From Crocinitomicaceae bacterium (GTDB taxonomy: Bacteria; Bacteroidota; Bacteroidia; Flavobacteriales_D; Crocinitomicaceae): a DNA stretch of 42,360 nt. A program made the position numbers and the translations under genes. The notes beneath the pieces are model-generated. The model made no database searches and was not told the DNA's origin. It was given only the letters and a program-made list of their open reading frames with translations. Below are positions 33,921-41,254 of the stretch, one piece after another. The stretch lies in contig JALQYQ010000043.1 in assembly GCA_023262855.1 (NCBI GenBank), forward strand, positions 1-42,360. Reading direction: 5' to 3'. Position 1 is the first letter of the stretch. Each line of letters starts with the position of its first letter.

Positions 33921-34412
33921 TTAGATAGACAAACGCATCACAAAATCTTCCATTAAATAACCGTTTCCAATATCAATGTTCTCTTCGTGTAAAATTTCAA
34001 ATCCTTGAGATTTGTAAAAATGTACAGCATTGTTGAACCTGTTGACATTTAACAGAAGGGCAGATATGTTTGATTGAACGGACAAATCAATTACATGGTC
34101 AATTAATTTCTTCCCAATTCCCATACCTTGCATAGAAGGCAGAATATAAATCTTGTGAATTTTCGTAATTCCTTTTTCAGGATGATTCGGTTCAATTCCA
34201 ATAAAACCAGCGGGCTTTCCTGCATGTTCCGCAACAAAAAATAGATGACCTTGATCAACTTGATTTTCCAATAGATTAAGATTGTACATCCAATTTAACA
34301 TGTACTCAATTTGATCCTTTCTTAAAATTTCTTTGAAGGTATCTGGCCAAGTTAAATGTGCAATTTCATGAACTATCATCAGCTCATTTCGATTCAAGGC
34401 ACGAATTATCAT
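33921..34412 (-). CDS. GNAT family N-acetyltransferase
   Basis: From ATG 34412 the product is 163 residues, starting MIIRALNRNEL, a typical GNAT opening. This start lies 1 nt after the stop of the subtilase gene; an upstream ATG at 34451 would overlap that gene by 38 nt and adds a poor extension. The acetyl-CoA motif A is KIYILPSMQGMGIGKKLIDH (about residues 92-111), followed by LLLNVNRFNNAVHFYKSQGF. It is probably co-transcribed with the upstream secreted protease. The substrate is unknown, and the link to the protease may be only positional. Confidence 0.9.
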   Translation of the reverse strand: MIIRALNRNELMIVHEIAHLTWPDTFKEILRKDQIEYMLNWMYNLNLLENQVDQGHLFFVAEHAGKPAGFIGIEPNHPEKGITKIHKIYILPSMQGMGIGKKLIDHVIDLSVQSNISALLLNVNRFNNAVHFYKSQGFEILHEENIDIGNGYLMEDFVMRLSI

Positions 34413-34413
34413 C

Positions 34414-36579
34414 TTACAACTTAATAAATTGTTGCTGTTGAATTCTTCCATTCACTTCCATTCGAACCCAATAGTTCCCTGGTTTTAAATCTGATACATT
34501 TACTCTAGAATTTTGTATTGATTTATCCAATATTTTGCCCATAGAGTCAATGATTTGAACTTTTTCCGGCAATTCATCAACAAGGGTAAAAAACAGATCT
34601 TTGGTCACTGGATTTGGATACACAGACCACGGAATTTCTTGTTCAACCTCTTCAGTTCCGACTGTATTTAAAGCGAGTTGAACTGCCAAATAAGCATTTA
34701 ATTTACCCCACCCCCATTGTGTACTTCCCGTAATAGGAATCACACCCGTATTTGCATCTTCACGTGCAGTTTGAATGATAATATCTTTTACTTGTTGCGC
34801 TGACAAATATGGGTTTGCTTCTAGAATTAATGCAACAACACCTGTTACCATTGGGGCAGCCATTGAAGTACCCGAAAAACGTGCGAATGGGTATGTTCTC
34901 CCATTAAAGTCAACAGATGATATCGATGTAAATGAATTATCTGTATAGGAAGAAATAGACGAAGCAACAGAAACACCTGGTGCAGAAATCTCAGGTTTTA
35001 ACACCTCATCATAGCGCGGACCAATACTCGAAAAATTTGCAATCTGACCACCAACTAATGTTCCCCCGGAAGTATAATAACTCGAAGAATAAGCTGCAAC
35101 ACTTATCAAACTATTTGTACAGGATGGCTCACTTATACCGTATTGATTATCGCCACCGATGGCTCCCGCACCAAATGCAGTAAATGGCATTCCCCAATTT
35201 CCAACATCTGTAGACAATTCTGTAACATTCCAATAGTGAACTTTTCCAGCTGTTGCTCTCGATTTTAAATACACCCTCAAATAAGTATGTGTATTCATTA
35301 CCCGTAGTCTCATTTGTGGTCTACCATTCAATGGATGGGCTGCATCTGCGGACAAATTGTACCAAATCGTATCAGCACCAATCACTAAAAAAGTGTCAAT
35401 GTACGCTGAAGTTGTTGCTGTTGAATACCAAGGTGTTTCCGCAAGTACCACTCCGCTTGTATTGTAAATCATCAATCCAGATTCAAATGCGTTCGATTGT
35501 TCACCCCACATGTGAATACTTTGTCCCCACATATTTGGATTTGATGCATACGGATAAAAGTCTATTTTCGTGCGAATTGAATCATTGTTATATGTTTTCT
35601 TGATGTGAAAATTTACATTTCCATTATTGCCTCCTGAATTTGCAAAAATGACGCCTTGAGCAGAATAATTATCAATCGCTTGACTTAACAATGAATTTCC
35701 ATCCAAAGTACCTAAGTGATACAATCCCCAACTCATGTTAATTACCAAACGCTTTCCTTCTGATAAGGATTTTTGATACATCCATTCCCAAGCATCCAAA
35801 ACGGCACTTTCATCCACCAAAAAAGTAGCGAACAAAAATTGTGATTCAAACGCAATACCTCTATAAGCCGTTCCTGCTCCACTTCCACCACAAATTCCTG
35901 CGACATGTGAACCATGTGTTGCATAACTGTAAATATTTGCAGTATCGGCACCAGCAGCAGTAAACTCAGGCATTGAACTTAATTCTGTTCCATAGGAGAA
36001 TCCACTTGGTGCAGGACCTGAGGTTCTGTATTGATCCCAAGCAGCTAAAATGCGCGTATCTTGAAGTAAAGTATCATAGAACATAGGAGACGAATAGTCA
36101 AATCCCCAATCCGTAATTCCAATCAGTACATTTTTACCCGTATAACCTTGCGGTAAATTATATCCTTTTTGAACACTGTCTGCTTTGATATCCTTCACCG
36201 CTTTGTCCAAAGTTGGTTTGATTTTACCAGCTAATTGTAGCATTTTTAATCCTGGTAATGACTCAACCGACGATAACAAAGAAACTGGTACTTGAATGGA
36301 AACAATATCTCCTGACTTAGCACCAACAATGATTCCTTGTTGAAGCAACGCATTTTTTGAATAGGAAGAAGAAGTTTTTGCTAGAAAGCCTACAAAATAA
36401 CCTTCAGAAAATTTATGGATTGCAAAACGATCCATCAACCCGTTTGAAGGAACATTTTTAGTTCGAAGAAGTTCGCTCTGTATAACCAACACATCTGCTT
36501 TAGTATTTGCAGATAAAGTAACTTGTGCAGAAGCACTAAGCAACATAAAAACTCCAAAAATCAAGGTAATTAATCTCAT
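34414..36579 (-). CDS. subtilisin-like (S8) serine protease with T9SS type A sorting domain
   Basis: The 721-residue protein begins with a signal peptide (MRLITLIFGVFMLLSASAQ) and an inhibitor-like propeptide region. The S8 catalytic triad is complete: D157 in GITDWGFD, H222 in THGSHVAGICGG and S572 in FSGTSMAAPM. A long insertion between H and S contains beta-rich sequence, as in other Bacteroidota subtilases. The last ~75 residues form a T9SS type A sorting domain (WSVYPNPVTKDLFFTL ... GNYWVRMEVNGRIQQQQFIKL). It should act outside the cell on proteins, and self-process on export. A TATTTTTG -7 box lies 18 bp upstream of the ATG. The GNAT gene follows 1 nt after the stop. Confidence 0.95.
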   Translation of the reverse strand: MRLITLIFGVFMLLSASAQVTLSANTKADVLVIQSELLRTKNVPSNGLMDRFAIHKFSEGYFVGFLAKTSSSYSKNALLQQGIIVGAKSGDIVSIQVPVSLLSSVESLPGLKMLQLAGKIKPTLDKAVKDIKADSVQKGYNLPQGYTGKNVLIGITDWGFDYSSPMFYDTLLQDTRILAAWDQYRTSGPAPSGFSYGTELSSMPEFTAAGADTANIYSYATHGSHVAGICGGSGAGTAYRGIAFESQFLFATFLVDESAVLDAWEWMYQKSLSEGKRLVINMSWGLYHLGTLDGNSLLSQAIDNYSAQGVIFANSGGNNGNVNFHIKKTYNNDSIRTKIDFYPYASNPNMWGQSIHMWGEQSNAFESGLMIYNTSGVVLAETPWYSTATTSAYIDTFLVIGADTIWYNLSADAAHPLNGRPQMRLRVMNTHTYLRVYLKSRATAGKVHYWNVTELSTDVGNWGMPFTAFGAGAIGGDNQYGISEPSCTNSLISVAAYSSSYYTSGGTLVGGQIANFSSIGPRYDEVLKPEISAPGVSVASSISSYTDNSFTSISSVDFNGRTYPFARFSGTSMAAPMVTGVVALILEANPYLSAQQVKDIIIQTAREDANTGVIPITGSTQWGWGKLNAYLAVQLALNTVGTEEVEQEIPWSVYPNPVTKDLFFTLVDELPEKVQIIDSMGKILDKSIQNSRVNVSDLKPGNYWVRMEVNGRIQQQQFIKL

Positions 36580-36596
36580 CCCAAATCGTTTAAGCT

Positions 36597-36604
36597 CAAA
36601 AATA
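36597..36604 (-). promoter_or_regulatory. -7 promoter element of the subtilase gene
   Basis: TATTTTTG on the minus strand (36604-36597) matches TAnnTTTG. The predicted start is near 36593, a leader of about 14 nt. The -33 position, 19 nt upstream, reads ATG rather than TTG. Confidence 0.45.
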
Positions 36605-36705
36605 AAGAATTTAAACGAAATTTCATTCGGTTAAAAAGTTTGGTTGAGGAGAATTATTCACATTCATCCGTTCATTTATTCGCGTTTTTAATCAAATTAA
36701 GTTGC

Positions 36706-36734
36706 AAAAAAAAGTCTCACATTTCTGTGAGACT
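36706..36734 (-). terminator. intrinsic terminator of the VWD-protein gene
   Basis: AGTCTCAC (36713-36720) and GTGAGACT (36727-36734) form a perfect 8-bp stem with a 6-nt loop. On the minus strand the stem is followed by eight T (A-run 36706-36713 on the plus strand). It begins 6 nt beyond the stop at 36740. Confidence 0.85.
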
Positions 36735-36739
36735 CTTAT

Positions 36740-38365
36740 TTATCCTTTTCCACCTTTTAAAGCAGGTGTCGTTTTCACTGGGCTCGAATTTGAAGGAACA
36801 CCACCTCCGCTCGGTTTAGATGTGTTTGTTTTAATTTCCAAACCTTTTGGTGTTGAATTCACTGGTACCGACTTGGAAGGTTTTACATCATTATCAACAG
36901 GCTTAGATATCGTAGTTGGTCTAACCTCATTTCCTGAAGGCTTTGTAACTTTTTGACCATCAATTCTACTTTCCTTGATTTCTTGATTGACAGGTTTTAT
37001 CTCTCCGTTATTTGGGTTTTGTTGAATTGGAAGTGGATCATTGCTTGCTCCAACTTTATCAACTGGTCGAAAATTGGTTGGAGTAATATTGGCTCCATTT
37101 ACATTATTTACAGGTTTATCAAGTCGAGGCATTTGAATACCGCTTGTAAGATCTTTAACAACTGGTCTTGGACTTGGAGGTATTTCCAAATACGCTTGAT
37201 CAAAAATACAACCTTTTAATTCATCTCCTCTGATTCCGTTTTCTTCACATTTAACTCTTGCAGCATTTTGACGGTCTGGCGTTAAATCATTTACTGTTCT
37301 ATGCACTCTCGGAAAAGACTCGTCTGTATAAGTGTAAGTGCTTTGACCAATCCCGTAATCAAACAAAGATGTAGTTGGTGTAACTCGGAATTGACGGGCA
37401 TATTCTCTAGCTAAAAAAGCTAAATATTCTTTTTCCATTTCATTTGAAGCTTGTTGCATTTGACTTCCTCCAAAAGAAGAAAACGCCATGTAAGCTGGGC
37501 GATTGCTACTGTTTCGAACATCAAAATCATCACTTTGACGGCCATTTGCATTACCCAATAAGCCTTCTAAATCGCTTTGTGAACAAGGAAATATTTGAAC
37601 TGCCACATTCAAGAAATTCATTTGAGATGAACGTCTAACATCAATTGTTGCTACCTCTCCTGTTGGCCAAGTAACAACATAGTTGTTTGAAGTGTAACGA
37701 ATTGTTCCACCATGCGGTAAATAATATGTTCCCGCATTGATATACAAAGGTGTACCATTTAAACGCAAAGCACAATTTGAAATGTTATCTGGTTTTTCAT
37801 TTGCATAAACACAAACACGATCTCCGCCGACATTCATTGCTAAAGCTGTATTCAACGAAAAATCATCACTTTGAGGTTGCTGACGCGCTTGTATTTCAAT
37901 GTTTTGAGAAGGTGATTTCACTAACACAAATTCACCAACTGTTTGAAAAGAATAAGTTGCTCCATCAAATGAAGATAAATGTGGATCCCCATAAGTTCTT
38001 CCCATAGTAGGCTGGCAAGATGGTCGATTTAATTGAGTGGTAATCGAACTCCAATTTCCTCTTGAAGATGAATCTGCATTTTGCGCGCTTGTAGTTGCAA
38101 TTCGCTGAATATTTGCACGACTGCTTTCTGGAACCATTTTCATCATTTCAGCAGGCGTATAATTTTCTGGAAACGTTCTGTCAGGAATAGGCTCCTTCTT
38201 CGCTATAGAAACCATACTTGATGCCAACCACTCTCCTCTGATTGGGTCCCATTTTGTTAATTCCGCACGAATTGGCTGAAAATCTTGGGTGAACCGATCT
38301 GTTTGAGCATTCAAGGAACTGAACGTAACCAACGCGATTCCTAAACTAAGTACTTGTTTTTTCAT
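36740..38365 (-). CDS. secreted protein with von Willebrand factor type D domain
   Basis: The 541-residue protein has a signal peptide (MKKQVLSLGIALVTFSSLNAQ). Residues ~115-290 form a VWD domain: GRTYGDPHLSSFDGATYSFQ, GEFVLVKS, and LEGLLGNANGRQSDDF near its end, which keeps the characteristic GDPH...FDG and GLLGNANG blocks. After about residue 400 the chain becomes low-complexity, rich in Pro, Lys, Asn and Val (recurring KPV, KPS and VKD units), and ends KTTPALKGGKG. I see no T9SS sorting domain, so it may stay in the periplasm or leave by another route. VWD domains mediate protein-protein adhesion in eukaryotes; the function here is unknown. The gene has its own terminator and lies downstream of a dus gene on the same strand. 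Confidence 0.88.
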   Translation of the reverse strand: MKKQVLSLGIALVTFSSLNAQTDRFTQDFQPIRAELTKWDPIRGEWLASSMVSIAKKEPIPDRTFPENYTPAEMMKMVPESSRANIQRIATTSAQNADSSSRGNWSSITTQLNRPSCQPTMGRTYGDPHLSSFDGATYSFQTVGEFVLVKSPSQNIEIQARQQPQSDDFSLNTALAMNVGGDRVCVYANEKPDNISNCALRLNGTPLYINAGTYYLPHGGTIRYTSNNYVVTWPTGEVATIDVRRSSQMNFLNVAVQIFPCSQSDLEGLLGNANGRQSDDFDVRNSSNRPAYMAFSSFGGSQMQQASNEMEKEYLAFLAREYARQFRVTPTTSLFDYGIGQSTYTYTDESFPRVHRTVNDLTPDRQNAARVKCEENGIRGDELKGCIFDQAYLEIPPSPRPVVKDLTSGIQMPRLDKPVNNVNGANITPTNFRPVDKVGASNDPLPIQQNPNNGEIKPVNQEIKESRIDGQKVTKPSGNEVRPTTISKPVDNDVKPSKSVPVNSTPKGLEIKTNTSKPSGGGVPSNSSPVKTTPALKGGKG

Positions 38366-38428
38366 AGCAAACTTTTTAAAGTTGAACAGCGGACAAAAGC
38401 AAAAGTTGTGCCAATCGTCAATTAATAA

Positions 38429-39370
38429 TTAGGCGAGTAGGATCTGCTCAATTTGATCTTGGTATTCTTTAATCGAATCCGTCTTTTTTATTTTGCGGTA
38501 AACACCTGTATCATTTTCAAACGAACTAGAAAAATACTCCCAAAAATGCTTCATTTTAATCAACACATTCCCTTCATTCGAGGATTCGTTTAAATGACTC
38601 TCAAGTAATAAAATTAAAAAATCGTGAAAGACTTCTTTCCAATCTTCTGGTTTCTCACACTCATTCTCTTGAATCATTTCAAAAAGAAAAGGATTAGAAA
38701 CTGCACCTCTACCAATCATCCAATGATGTATGGAAGGAAAACGCTTTTTCAAAATTCTAAAATCCTCAACTGTAGCGATATCTCCATTGTAAATTAATCG
38801 GTGTTTCGACAAAGGAATACTTTCCTCAAAACGATCATAATCACAACCTCCTGTGTAAAGCTGTTTTCCATAACGCGCATGAACAATAACCTCGCTTAGT
38901 GGGAACTGATTCAACGCAGGTAAAAGCGTTAAAATATCAGTAGTATCTTCATACCCCATCCGCATTTTAATTCCGATTTTTAACTTGGTTTTTGGAATTA
39001 CTTCTTCTAATATCGAAAGTACTTTCTCTGGTTTATTCAGTATTCCAGATCCTAAATCACGTTTTGCAACCATTGGATACGGGCAACCTAAATTCCAGTT
39101 CACTTCTTGATACCCTAAATCAGACAAGTAGTTGGCCATCGTTAAAAAATCTTCCGCGCAACAAGCCATGAGTTGAGGAACGACTTCTTCAAAAGGATTA
39201 TTCTTTGGCAACACGTCTTGTTTCGGCCCATCCTTAATCGTTCCATCGTTCGACATTTTGAGATAAGGCGCATAGAATCGGTCAACATCACCCAAGGTTT
39301 GCTGAAAAGCATTCCGAAAATGATGATCTGTAAAACTTTGCAAAGGAGCCAAATACAAAAAGTCTCTCAC
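38429..39370 (-). CDS. dus: tRNA-dihydrouridine synthase
   Basis: The 313-residue FMN enzyme reduces specific uridines in the tRNA D-loop using NADPH. The N-terminus reads YLAPLQSFTDHHFRNAF (FMN site), the catalytic cysteine is C96 in NWNLGCPYPMVAKRDLGSGI, and later motifs IGIKMRMGYED, IVHARYGKQLYTGGCDYD, IYNGDIATVEDF and MIGRGAVSNP are canonical. The length is typical of Dus; which position it modifies (DusA, B or C type) I cannot say. A TACATTTG -7 box lies 17 bp before the ATG. The VWD-protein gene starts 63 nt downstream on the same strand, so read-through is possible. Confidence 0.96.
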   Translation of the reverse strand: MRDFLYLAPLQSFTDHHFRNAFQQTLGDVDRFYAPYLKMSNDGTIKDGPKQDVLPKNNPFEEVVPQLMACCAEDFLTMANYLSDLGYQEVNWNLGCPYPMVAKRDLGSGILNKPEKVLSILEEVIPKTKLKIGIKMRMGYEDTTDILTLLPALNQFPLSEVIVHARYGKQLYTGGCDYDRFEESIPLSKHRLIYNGDIATVEDFRILKKRFPSIHHWMIGRGAVSNPFLFEMIQENECEKPEDWKEVFHDFLILLLESHLNESSNEGNVLIKMKHFWEYFSSSFENDTGVYRKIKKTDSIKEYQDQIEQILLA

Positions 39371-39386
39371 GTTTGATTTTTTTTTA

Positions 39387-39394
39387 CAAATGTA
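39387..39394 (-). promoter_or_regulatory. -7 promoter element of the dus gene
   Basis: TACATTTG on the minus strand (39394-39387) is an exact TAnnTTTG match, with a predicted start near 39383 and a leader of about 13 nt. No TTG is seen at -33. Confidence 0.48.
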
Positions 39395-39469
39395 ATCGTA
39401 TCAATAATAGTTGAGACCCTTTCGATATTCACAATAAATGTAAAAATGTACATGCACTTCGTAAAAGAG

Positions 39470-39500
39470 TTGTTTTTGAACTAATATTGTCCTAATTTTC
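39470..39500 (+). promoter_or_regulatory. promoter of apaG
   Basis: TTG (39470-39472), a 20-nt spacer and TAATTTTC (39493-39500; one mismatch) match the phylum promoter. The predicted start near 39504 leaves an 18-nt leader before the ATG at 39522. Confidence 0.5.
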
Positions 39501-39521
39501 GTCTTGCTAAGAAAGATCTCT

Positions 39522-39908
39522 ATGAATACAGCAATAACAGAAGGAGTTAAAATATCGGTTAACACACAATTTCGATCGGATTTATCGCAAATCATGAGTA
39601 GCCAATTTTTCTTCAATTATCGTATCACGATTGAAAATCACAATTCATTTGATATTCAATTAATTACAAGAGATTGGTATATATTCGATTCTTTAAACGA
39701 ACCAAGTTTTGTTTCAGGAAGTGGTGTTGTTGGAGAGCAACCTTTACTCAAGCCAGGACAAAGTTTCACTTATACAAGTGGTTGTGAATTAATGTCTGAA
39801 ATGGGATTTATGAAAGGCTTCTATACCTTTAAAAACCTAAACAATGGCAAATTATTTCAGGTGATTGTTCCAACGTTCAAATTAATCTATCCTCCAAGAC
39901 TTAATTAA
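39522..39908 (+). CDS. apaG: ApaG domain protein (DUF525)
   Basis: The product is 128 residues from ATG 39522, the usual ApaG length; a TTG at 39504 would add only six residues and coincides with the expected transcription start. The family core is present: ITIENHNSFDIQLITRDWYI, GSGVVGEQPLLKPGQSFTYTSGC and GFMKGFYTF. ApaG is a small cytoplasmic fibronectin-like fold; the gene name comes from linkage to diadenosine tetraphosphatase and effects on cation efflux in enterobacteria, and the molecular role is not settled. Its stop overlaps the convergent TPR gene by 8 bp. It has its own promoter at 39470-39500. Confidence 0.95.
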   Translation: MNTAITEGVKISVNTQFRSDLSQIMSSQFFFNYRITIENHNSFDIQLITRDWYIFDSLNEPSFVSGSGVVGEQPLLKPGQSFTYTSGCELMSEMGFMKGFYTFKNLNNGKLFQVIVPTFKLIYPPRLN

Positions 39909-41166
39909 TTTTCTTGCGATAAATTAGCAGGATAACTAATGCTGTCACGAATACAATCAGCGCTACATACAGCAAATAGGTTTGATATTTTTGATTGATT
40001 AATTGTTCGTTCAATTTTGCTTCATGCGAATCTACACGATTTGAAAGTTCCATCTCATCTAACATGTGAAGTATTTCTTGATCCTCAGTTTGCTCAACCG
40101 CAAGTTCAGCGTAATATTTTTCAAGCAAATCAGAATACCGCTCAGAATAAACTAAAGCTTGTTCAAAATTTTTCTGAAGTTTAAACATGTCTGAAATAGC
40201 AAGATTAACATCCATTTCTTCCTTCAACAGTTTTTTACTTTTGGAATACTGTTCACACAACTGATAATAGGACAGTGCTTTGTCATATTGTTTCATTTCA
40301 ACGTATAAACCTGCAATGTTGTAATAACTTTCTGAAATTGATTTGGCATTTTTTGTTTTAAGTCGCAATTCCAGTGCATTGTGAAAATACGCCAAACTCG
40401 AGTCCATTTTGCTTTCCTCGAAAAAAGCGATGGCCATGTTGTTGTATGCATGCGCTATTAAAGCTTTTGATTTCGACTTAAAACCATAGCGAGCACTTTT
40501 TTGAAAATACTCTTTAGCTAACTCATGTTTCTTTTGAATCAATGCAATTTGACCCAAATAAGCATAAGCATTCGCAACTGATTCCAATTTACCCAGTTTT
40601 ATACATTGCTTCTTGTAATGCTGTAAATAAGCTTCCGCCTTTGAGTAATTCTGTAAATTGATGTAGGCCTGCGCTAAATTCGCTTCCGCCAAAAAAGCAG
40701 ATGTTGGGTCTGGTGAATTTTTCCCACACTTCAAGGACTTCAAAAAGTACTTTTCAGCTTGAACAGGTTTTCCTGCGTACAAATAACCATTTCCCAACTC
40801 GTTTAAAATTTCCGTTTGAATTAAAAAATCTTCACGCTCCTCAAAATATGAATTGGATGATTTCAAGTAATTTATCCCTTTTTCAGTATCTCCGGTGCGA
40901 ATCAAATAACTTCCCAATGATCGTTTACCGACATTAATCGCGAAATTGTTGTTGTTTTCTAAACCAATAAATAGAATTTCAAATGCATCAATTTTTAATG
41001 AATCCAGGTTGTTTCGCATGAAATAATTCCAATTATCGAGGGACTCAATAGCTCTTTCTTTGATTTCATCATCTGACCATTGCTTCGACTTGGTTTGAAA
41101 CTCTTGAGACAGGAGTTGAAATGAAAGAATTTGAATCAATAAAAGAAATAAGATAGGTGGTTTCAT
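39901..41166 (-). CDS. TPR protein with C-terminal membrane anchor and no output domain
   Basis: The 421-residue protein has a signal peptide (ILFLLLIQILSFQLLSQ), about seven or eight tetratricopeptide repeats (roughly residues 80-345, for example AYLGQIALIQKKHELAKEYF and YYNIAGLYVEMKQYDKALSY), a charged coiled-coil-like segment, one transmembrane helix (TYLLYVALIVFVTALVILLIY) and the tail RKKIN. This is the sensor half of the common Bacteroidota proteins that continue after the helix into a histidine kinase or LuxR-type HTH, but here the frame stops at once. The stop overlaps apaG by 8 bp, so no lost downstream domain is visible. It would present its TPRs to the periplasm, perhaps as a scaffold or partner of a separate kinase. 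Its promoter overlaps that of pruA. Confidence 0.88.
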   Translation of the reverse strand: MKPPILFLLLIQILSFQLLSQEFQTKSKQWSDDEIKERAIESLDNWNYFMRNNLDSLKIDAFEILFIGLENNNNFAINVGKRSLGSYLIRTGDTEKGINYLKSSNSYFEEREDFLIQTEILNELGNGYLYAGKPVQAEKYFLKSLKCGKNSPDPTSAFLAEANLAQAYINLQNYSKAEAYLQHYKKQCIKLGKLESVANAYAYLGQIALIQKKHELAKEYFQKSARYGFKSKSKALIAHAYNNMAIAFFEESKMDSSLAYFHNALELRLKTKNAKSISESYYNIAGLYVEMKQYDKALSYYQLCEQYSKSKKLLKEEMDVNLAISDMFKLQKNFEQALVYSERYSDLLEKYYAELAVEQTEDQEILHMLDEMELSNRVDSHEAKLNEQLINQKYQTYLLYVALIVFVTALVILLIYRKKIN

Positions 41167-41206
41167 AGCACTGTAATTAACATGAGATGATTTGTAACAA
41201 TCTTCT

Positions 41207-41237
41207 TTGCAAGGATAGCGAACATTCGTTACTTTTG
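41207..41237 (+). promoter_or_regulatory. promoter of pruA, overlapping the TPR-gene promoter
   Basis: TTG (41207-41209), a 20-nt spacer and TACTTTTG (41230-41237) match the phylum promoter exactly. The predicted start near 41241 leaves a 14-nt leader before the ATG at 41255. Confidence 0.62.
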
Positions 41238-41240
41238 CAA
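41210..41240 (-). promoter_or_regulatory. promoter of the TPR gene, overlapping the pruA promoter
   Basis: On the minus strand TTG (41240-41238), a 20-nt spacer and TATCCTTG (41217-41210; one mismatch) give a start near 41206 and a leader of about 40 nt. Its -33 directly abuts the pruA -7 box, and its -7 box directly abuts the pruA -33. Confidence 0.5.
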
Positions 41241-41254
41241 AAAAAACAGTGTCT

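Noticed and set aside
34413..34451. ATG at 34451 as the start of the GNAT gene
   Set aside because: It would overlap the subtilase gene by 38 nt and adds an extension unlike GNATs; ATG 34412 begins with the usual MIIRA pattern.
39401..39616. Minus-strand 71-residue open frame upstream of dus
   Set aside because: It overlaps the apaG start and promoter and has no recognisable features; likely a shadow.
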